The notes under the pieces are model-generated. The model ran no database searches, was not told the origin of the DNA, and worked only from the letters and a program-made list of their open reading frames with translations. The translations under genes and the position numbers were made by a program. Shown here piece after piece: positions 20,501-25,301 of a stretch of 25,301 nucleotides of DNA (position 1 is the first letter of the stretch; each line of letters begins with the position of its first letter). The stretch comes from Larix sibirica (lineage: Eukaryota > Streptophyta > Pinopsida > Pinales > Pinaceae). Where the stretch lies: contig NWUY0304250953.1 in NCBI GenBank assembly GCA_004151065.3, positions 1 through 25,301 of the forward strand, in the 5' to 3' direction.

Positions 20501-20663
20501 TTGAAAAGAATGGATACTCTGGAGAGAGAGAAGTTGCACTACAGCTAATTAGAACTAGTTGGACTTATATAAAGCTAAAATCGTATAAATAACTATTTGT
20601 TTGGACTACGGATAGATTGGGCAAAGAGCTTAAAGAGCTAAATCATTCATATGATACTATTTC

Positions 20664-20786
20664 GGTTCCGCGAGCTTTTCCGGTGAGACACAGCCTTGCC
20701 CCGTTTCGTTCAATATGGTTCCGCGATATCAGGTAGGACACAGCCCCGCCCCGCTTCGATGTGGTTCCGCGAATTTGGTGAGACAC
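20664..20786 (+). repeat. GC-rich tandem repeat, three units
   Basis: Units begin at 20664, 20717 and 20763 with GGTTCCGCGA. They continue with GGTGAGACAC or GGTAGGACAC, and in the first two with CAGCCYYGCCCCGYTTCG. The third unit is cut after GAGACAC. Unit lengths are 53 and 46 bp plus a partial. CpG is well kept here, unlike the AT-rich island just upstream, so a compositional boundary lies between about 20.0 and 20.66 kb. The 62-codon frame over it (20696-20884) is probably a by-product. Confidence 0.75.
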
Positions 20787-20889
20787 TTTTTCGATGCTCA
20801 CTTGGAACCTCGACATGGGAAAGCTTACCTCGATTGGGAGGCAGTTGGAGTCTTGGGCCGGTAAGCAGCTCTAAAACCCAGTAAGAGGA

Positions 20890-21060
20890 TGCGCGGCTTT
20901 CTGCGAATTATCGTTCGAGACATTACTGAATGGATGGCTTTCTGCGGACTGGTTCAATATGATCAATGGGACGGCTTTTAGTGTTTCTCTACCCAAGGAT
21001 CAGGGCTTTCTGTGCTTGCTTTATGATAGCTTTCTGTGCTTTCTCTACCCTTTGCTAAGA
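20890..21060 (+). repeat. GGCTTTCTG-word repeats
   Basis: GGCTTTCTGCG occurs near 20895 and 20934. GCTTTCTGTGCTTGCTTT and GCTTTCTGTGCTTTCTCT follow near 21004 and 21029, and TTTCTCTACCC appears twice. Spacings are irregular; this looks like the decayed remains of local duplications. Confidence 0.5.
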
Positions 21061-21380
21061 AAGATTTGTTTATAAAGATCAGCTATTTATCCTAACCCAT
21101 CACCCTATTATCTCCCAATTTCCAGGTCTGGGTTGACCCATTCAATTTCCCTTATTTGCCAATGAATTTTATACTCCTTATTATAAACTAACTTATTAAC
21201 TCCCATACTCTTATCAACTATTGACGGGCACTGAAAACACGCCCTATGGCTGGCCCCCCCTTTTTTCCTTTCCTGCTGCCGCCTTCACCGCTTAAACTTC
21301 ATATAAAGGCTTTCTAACCGGCTACGGAACTTGAATAGGAACAAGGAGAGACGCTAACTAGCGATATAGTAGCTAAGGAG

Positions 21381-21752
21381 ATGGAACTATATATTAAACA
21401 ACAAGATCTACTAACTTGGCTGCTGGGTGAAAAGTTAATTATAACGTTACTGGGCGGGGAAAGTGAGCGCTTTTTATGTTGGATCCAGGACCTGAAAAAA
21501 AAGGGTACAGTTTCTTATGGAACCCAATATTGCGTCAGCTTTTTCTTCTCAGCCTGCTATCTTATTCTAAATTGGTCTAATTCCAACATGCATTATGAAC
21601 AAGCCCCCTATTTTATAGTTTTAGGAAGGAACTGCTTGTCCGCATTGGGCAAGGAGGGGGGTCAAAATAGCAAAGTCTTTAGCAACCCGGAACACTCCAT
21701 CATTCAACTGGTCCAACTTCAACTAGAGAAAGCTAGCTGTTATTTTATTTAG
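21381..21752 (+). CDS. Longest open frame, 123 codons, unrecognised
   Basis: This is the longest ATG-started frame in the window. The product opens with a charged part (MELYIKQQDL), has a hydrophobic stretch around residues 50-64 (CVSFFFSACYLILNW) that could span a membrane, and ends in CYFI. I know no family that it matches. Its last third lies in the direct duplication 21659-21799, whose partner at 21919-22045 does not keep the frame. The middle contains ACTGGTC/TTGGTCTAATTCCAAC words that recur downstream as plain DNA repeats. That argues for a chance frame, though a chimaeric mitochondrial-type orf remains possible. Confidence 0.25.
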   Translation: MELYIKQQDLLTWLLGEKLIITLLGGESERFLCWIQDLKKKGTVSYGTQYCVSFFFSACYLILNWSNSNMHYEQAPYFIVLGRNCLSALGKEGGQNSKVFSNPEHSIIQLVQLQLEKASCYFI

Positions 21753-21799
21753 CAAAGACAATCATAAAGTTTATATTATGAGGTGAATATATAAAACCC
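21659..21799 (+). repeat. Degenerate direct duplication, copy 1
   Basis: Ordered matching blocks are shared with 21919-22045: GGTCAAAATAGCAAAGTCTTT against GGATCAAAATATAGCAAAGTTTT; ACACTCCATCATT against GCACTCCTACATT; CTGGTCCAACTT against CAGGTCCTAATT; and ATCATAAAGTTTATATTATG with AGGTGAATA against GTCATAAAGTTAAGATTATA with AGGTGGATA. The copies start about 260 bp apart and differ by several indels. Confidence 0.7.
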
Positions 21800-21918
21800 C
21801 GAATACCCCTAACTGTTACCCGTTATTGCGGCTGCTTCTTCCTTCCTGCCAGCTAGCTAATTCCAACTGGTCAAATTGAACTGGTCCATCATTAAACTGG
21901 TCTAATTCCATCCAGTTG

Positions 21919-22045
21919 AGGATCAAAATATAGCAAAGTTTTAGCCCCGAGCACTCCTACATTTTCCAGGTCCTAATTGAAACTGGTATAATTAGGGTAA
22001 ACTAGTCATAAAGTTAAGATTATAAGGTGGATAGAGAAACAACCC
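21919..22045 (+). repeat. Degenerate direct duplication, copy 2
   Basis: This is the partner of 21659-21799 (block matches given there). The spacer between the copies is rich in AACTGGTC words, for example near 21866, 21880 and 21896, so the duplication sits in a wider repeat-prone patch. Confidence 0.7.
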
Positions 22046-22578
22046 GCCAATGAGCCCGGCCTACAGAGGACCCTAGTAAGCACCTTGAACCTGGCTTTCG
22101 TCCTACTAGTCTGCTGAATAAATAGCTTATCTTCCTAAACTAAAACAACGCAATAGAACATTGATAGACTCTGAGTGCAATATGGTTGATCAATCCGCAA
22201 TAAAACGCGGATACAAGCCTTATTATATTATAGCCTTAACACGAAAAAGGCCAATTGGAATAAGGAGCTTCTTTCCTGCCAATATTAGGGTTTGGACCTT
22301 CAAACCTACCTGTCAATGTTAGGGTCCTTCCCTTCCTTCCTGTTCTCCTAGATAGTTTATTGCTCTCCCTTTCTTGTGTTCTTCCCTGCAAGGAAAATTT
22401 CTAATTTATCCCTTGCTAGTGCAACATCTAGGCCAGTGTCTTGCCAGCGCATACCTTATTTAATGTCAACATTCTCCGAGTAGGATAAAATAAAGTTTTC
22501 GGAGGAAAACAAACATTTATCTATATAAAAAGTTGAACTTTTAAGAGTAAAATTACGTAGAATAATACATACCATTGC
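22046..22578. other. Noncoding stretch, no gene seen
   Basis: The phrase TTAGGGTTTGGACCTTC near 22286 is echoed by TTAGGGTCCTTCCC near 22319, each preceded by TGCCAATA or TGTCAATG. I see no coding frame or RNA gene. Confidence 0.5.
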
Positions 22579-22879
22579 TTACTTCAATAATATAGCTCTC
22601 TTCCAAGCCAATAGCTCACTTAACCAATTGCGAGCTAACCCATACTCTTTCCTGGCACTCAGCTCTATGAAACCATCGGCATTCACAAGTTCAAAAGAAA
22701 AAAGTTTTCCTAATAAATCCGCATTCATTTCATCTTTTTAAGCCCGTATCCTTTCCCATTTGAGGACCACCTTTGCCCGCAGCAGGAGTTTCAATTTCAC
22801 CTACACTAATAGCACAAATAAAAATAGCAAGAACACCTGAGCCAACATCCCTTCCATTTATAGAGCTATGAGTAGTGGT
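22579..22879 (-). pseudogene. Possible decayed gene fragment, two abutting frames, unidentified
   Basis: On the minus strand 22879-22730 is open (50 codons), with INGRDVGSGVLAIFICAIS followed by VGEIETPAAGKGGPQMGKD. Exactly where it stops, the adjacent frame opens and runs to a TAA at 22579-22581, with MNADLLGKLFSFELVNADGF and then IELSARKEYGLARNWL. One frameshift near 22735 would join them into about 100 codons. The text looks protein-like, but I match it to no family, and two 50-codon openings can occur by chance. Treat it as a candidate only. Confidence 0.25.
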
Positions 22880-23249
22880 TTACCAAGTAAAAGCTTTACC
22901 ATTAGTAAAGGTTATTTATAGTTTTCGCCTCCGACTATGCTAAATTATGCTGCATGTAGAAGTGAATAGAATCTTATTATTATGGCAGAGGTATCCGCTG
23001 AGAGTGGTTGGATTTATTTGCTTGTGTAAAAGATCAAATGTTGAATGCTTTGTGTGCCGTCAGTGGACAGAAATTTAGGATATATAATTATATGTAATCT
23101 TTTATAAGAATAATTGCTGGTGCAGCCTGTTTTAGAAATATGTGCGTTGTGATTAATTATTGTAGCATGTATGTATTTGCTGGTGAGCGTGTTGCGTTGG
23201 ATGCACTATTTATAGAATGCATGAGACACATTATTTATATGCTGCTTGC
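22880..23249. other. Noncoding stretch, no gene seen
   Basis: The plus strand here is T- and G-rich, with words such as TTGCTGGTG near 23114 and 23177. There is no motif-bearing frame. Confidence 0.5.
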
Positions 23250-23340
23250 CTTCTTCTATCTATTGCTCGGCTAACTCTCTCTATGACTTTACTTACTATT
23301 TGGCTGACTCTCTCTATTGCTTGGCTGACTATGGAGACTC
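23250..23340 (+). repeat. Short tandem repeat, CTATTGCTTGGCTGACTCTCT type
   Basis: CTATTGCTCGGCTAACTCTCTCTATG, ACTATTTGGCTGACTCTCTCTATT and GCTTGGCTGACTATGG follow each other. They generate the repetitive minus-strand text AIERVSQ, VIERVSR, AIDRR in the 63-codon frame 23231-23422. The frame is a by-product of the repeat as far as I can tell. Confidence 0.65.
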
Positions 23341-24399
23341 CCTTAAGTGAGTATCTTATTTCTCTTTGAACACTGGTCGCTTTTGATAGAATATCCATCA
23401 AGTCAATTGGCTCAGCAACCAATGAGAATAAAAAAGGTGGGTCTATATGCCTATAAAATGAAACATCATGGGAGGATTAATCTTTGAGCTCTGGGTCTTC
23501 ACGCTAATTGTGATAACATACAATTCCAGTAACCACTTATCATAGGAGATGTTGCCATAATTTTCTAACCCCTACTACATGGTACTGCAAATCCCATGGA
23601 ATGTTTACTAAATATGTCCCTCGGAATCCAAGGGTCGGGCCCTCCAAGATTCCTGTTCAATATCCATTACCCTTTCGCATATGCTTTAACCCGTTTAACA
23701 TAAGACTATGAGATTTATCTACAGATGTGGAGGTTCACCCTCAAGGTAGAGGTACACCCCGTAATAGCTACTTTCCTTGGATTAGCGGATCCATTCAGTT
23801 GCTTCTAATCTTTCTATTTTATACCTTAGATCAGTGGGATTACCTTCCTCGCCACTAGCAGTTGGGGCTGACCCATCTGTTTTCCATCTTTTGGGTTAGT
23901 TGGGTTACTGTCATCCATCAATTTCAGGTTGAAGACTTGCCTTCTTACTTGCCTTATTGGCCATTTTTTGCTGGATTAGTTGCTCATTCCCTGGTCCCAA
24001 GCTTTTAGACTTCTGCTCTTACTGTCTTCTTATTTTGAATATACGGAAAGATTTATAAGGGCAGTTATCGGGCTAAAGAAGGTCGGGGCTAAAGGAAGAG
24101 TTAATGGCCCTATCTGTCTCCCTTAAAGTAATGGCAAATAACCGCACCAATCTGTACCAATCTGTATCAGTATTTTTTATCCTTGAATGTGCAGTCAGGA
24201 AGGCAGTCCAAGAGCTAGTTCTAAGGGAAGCCGGTGAACGCTGCTGTTCTGTTTGGGGCAAAGGTAAGTTGTGAAGGTGATTAGGTGGCACTTAAGTAAT
24301 GCAAGTAAGTGAAAGGTGAATAGTATGCCGTACCTACTAAGTAGTCTTGGCTGAAGCAAGAGGTTGTTGGGGCATACCATCCATTGCAGCATGGAAATT
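23341..24399. other. Noncoding stretch, no gene seen
   Basis: A minus-strand open tract near 23770-23890 reads TDGSAPTASGEEGNPTDLRY then KIERLEATEWIR. It is acidic and coil-like, reminiscent of a gag N-terminus, but too short to assign. Overlapping minus frames at 24073-24552 shadow one another and the repeat tract that follows. Confidence 0.4.
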
Positions 24400-24885
24400 G
24401 TAAGGATGGTCCCAAGAAGGCGTTCCCAAGGAGGCGTACCAAGAAGCCAGTAAGGATGATTGTAAGGTCCAAAGGCGTAGGTCTGGGGCGTAGGTTTGAA
24501 AAGGCAAGTCCAAAGGCAGTAGGTATGAGGTTACCATAGTCCCACCACTCAAGGCTTAGGTAATAGGCAGAGGGTCCAAAGGAGTTTCAGGCATTTCCAA
24601 AGGCATTTCCAATGGCTGTTCCCAAGGCTGAGGGTAGAGGCTGTAGGGTATAGGGCTTAGTGTACAAAGGTAGTCCCAAGGGGAGGTATGAGGCAGAGTA
24701 TTGAAAGGATAGTCCCGAGGCGGAGGAGGCATAGTTTTCCGAGACTAGTCCAAAGGCAGTATAGCTTATTCTAGCCTAGCTAGGTGAGGTATGAGAGGGC
24801 TGAGGCATGTAAGGATGGTCCCACAAGGATGAGTGCATAGGCTGTAGGGTCTAGGTATGAGGTTTCATAAGGATATTCCCAAAGA
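24400..24885 (+). repeat. Purine-rich degenerate minisatellite, GTCCMAAGGC core
   Basis: The core GTCCMAAGGC, often followed by GTAGGTATGAGG, occurs a dozen or so times in variant form. Examples lie near 24408, 24422, 24465, 24509, 24571, 24625, 24673, 24709, 24748 and 24817. GGCTGTAGGGT occurs near 24639 and 24840, and GGATGGTCCCA near 24404 and 24813. Spacing varies from about 14 to 60 bp, so the array has been reshuffled. Frames on the minus strand here are by-products. Confidence 0.6.
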
Positions 24886-25064
24886 CATTATATATGTGTA
24901 TATCCACCCACACGAAAAGCAAAGCACAACCCACGTCAAACTAGTTACTTCGGCCACTTAACTACTTCTGCTTCAGCTCTTTCTGGTTTGCTCAGCCTCC
25001 ATCATTCATTTGACGACTACTTCCTCCTTTGGTAACACTTCCTTAATGTAAGTTTAATGCTTAG
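24886..25064. other. Unique spacer between repeat tracts
   Basis: Ordinary mixed sequence without a frame or repeat I recognise separates the purine-rich minisatellite from the last hairpin and the 27-bp repeat. Confidence 0.4.
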
Positions 25065-25085
25065 ATCCTGGGATTGAACCAGGAT
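25065..25085. repeat. Hairpin, 7-bp stem and 7-nt loop, T-arm-like
   Basis: ATCCTGG (25065-25071) pairs with CCAGGAT (25079-25085) around a 7-base loop, which on the minus strand reads TTCAATC. That resembles a tRNA T-arm. No matching acceptor stem, anticodon arm or D-arm could be folded upstream on that strand, so I do not call a tRNA. Confidence 0.65.
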
Positions 25086-25185
25086 AGAGGAAAGGGGCGA
25101 AGCGGTTAAGCCGGGCTGTTGTTTCTGGCTGCGAACTTACTTCTTCGGATGGAGAGTATCCTAAGGCAAGGTGTCATAGGAAAAG

Positions 25186-25251
25186 GGGTAGGCTGGTTCA
25201 TTCATAAAGCAAGGGTAGGCTGGTTCATTCATAAAGCAAGGGTAGGCTGGT
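25186..25251 (+). repeat. Tandem repeat, 27-bp unit, 2.4 copies
   Basis: The unit GGGTAGGCTGG-TTCATTCAT-AAAGCAA occurs at 25186-25212 and 25213-25239 without a mismatch and begins again at 25240-25251. Perfect identity marks it as recent, unlike the worn arrays elsewhere in the window. Downstream words GGCAGAGGTTACCAAG and CCCAAGGCAGAG resemble the GTCCMAAGGC minisatellite, so the repeat tract probably continues beyond the window. Confidence 0.92.
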
Positions 25252-25301
25252 CAGAAGTGTAGGTCATAGGCAGAGGTTACCAAGCCCCACCCAAGGCAGA
25301 G

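Noticed and set aside
23231-23422. 63-codon minus frame with repeated IERVS/IDRR text
   Set aside because: The protein repeat is a direct product of a short DNA tandem repeat, with no start context or homology to support a gene.
24073-24552. Overlapping minus-strand frames at the right end
   Set aside because: Several frames are open over the same purine-rich repeat, and none carries a motif.
25060-25135. tRNA on the minus strand around a good T-arm-like hairpin
   Set aside because: The 7-bp stem and TTCAATC loop are real, but no acceptor partner or anticodon stem follows, so it is recorded only as a hairpin.
1-25301. CRISPR array, phage, toxin-antitoxin or other prokaryotic system
   Set aside because: There are no regularly spaced identical repeats with unique spacers, no operon-like runs of genes and no frame over 123 codons. 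The mobile-element remains are of plant type.

Overview
This window looks like gene-poor land-plant DNA. I find no intact gene I can name: no rRNA, no convincing tRNA, no CRISPR array, no bacterial operon and no recognisable organellar protein gene. The longest open frame from an ATG is 123 codons and resembles no family I know. The plant assignment rests on three decayed mobile elements of plant type: an L1-like LINE reverse transcriptase piece, an LTR-retrotransposon gag piece, and a solo LTR with its target duplication. Most of the window has a mid-40s GC feel, keeps CpG dinucleotides, and is packed with short degenerate and dispersed repeats. That would fit intergenic DNA of a very large plant mitochondrial genome. 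About 16.4-20.0 kb is AT-rich, CpG-poor and retroelement-bearing, which looks more like methylated nuclear DNA. I cannot decide between a mitochondrial genome with nuclear inserts and gene-poor nuclear DNA.

Layout. 1-7.2 kb: unique-looking noncoding DNA with strong hairpins (1906-1931, 2349-2389, 7020-7064), a short tandem repeat near 3.65 kb and an 84-codon frame of doubtful status at 4.6 kb. 7.2-11.5 kb: more noncoding DNA, a degenerate tandem duplication at 8.94-9.13 kb and broken open tracts. 11.58-11.85 kb: minus-strand LINE reverse transcriptase fragment with a frameshift. 12.7-14.0 kb: a very decayed array with a spacing of about 58 bp. 15.96-16.35 kb: a GTGCTGG/GTGTTGG-rich repeat patch. 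16.4-18.76 kb: AT-rich, CpG-poor, frame-free island. 18.76-19.07 kb: minus-strand gag fragment. 19.63-19.98 kb: solo LTR. 20.0-22.1 kb: hairpins, three short tandem repeat families and a direct duplication overlapping the 123-codon frame. 22.6-22.9 kb: two abutting open frames on the minus strand, unidentified. 24.4-25.3 kb: purine-rich minisatellite and a near-perfect 27-bp tandem repeat, continuing towards the window end.

No genes work together here as far as I can see. The content is mobile-element remains and repeats of very different ages inside noncoding DNA. I did not find a new biological system. The best leads are the solo LTR, the 58-bp ladder and the compositional island.
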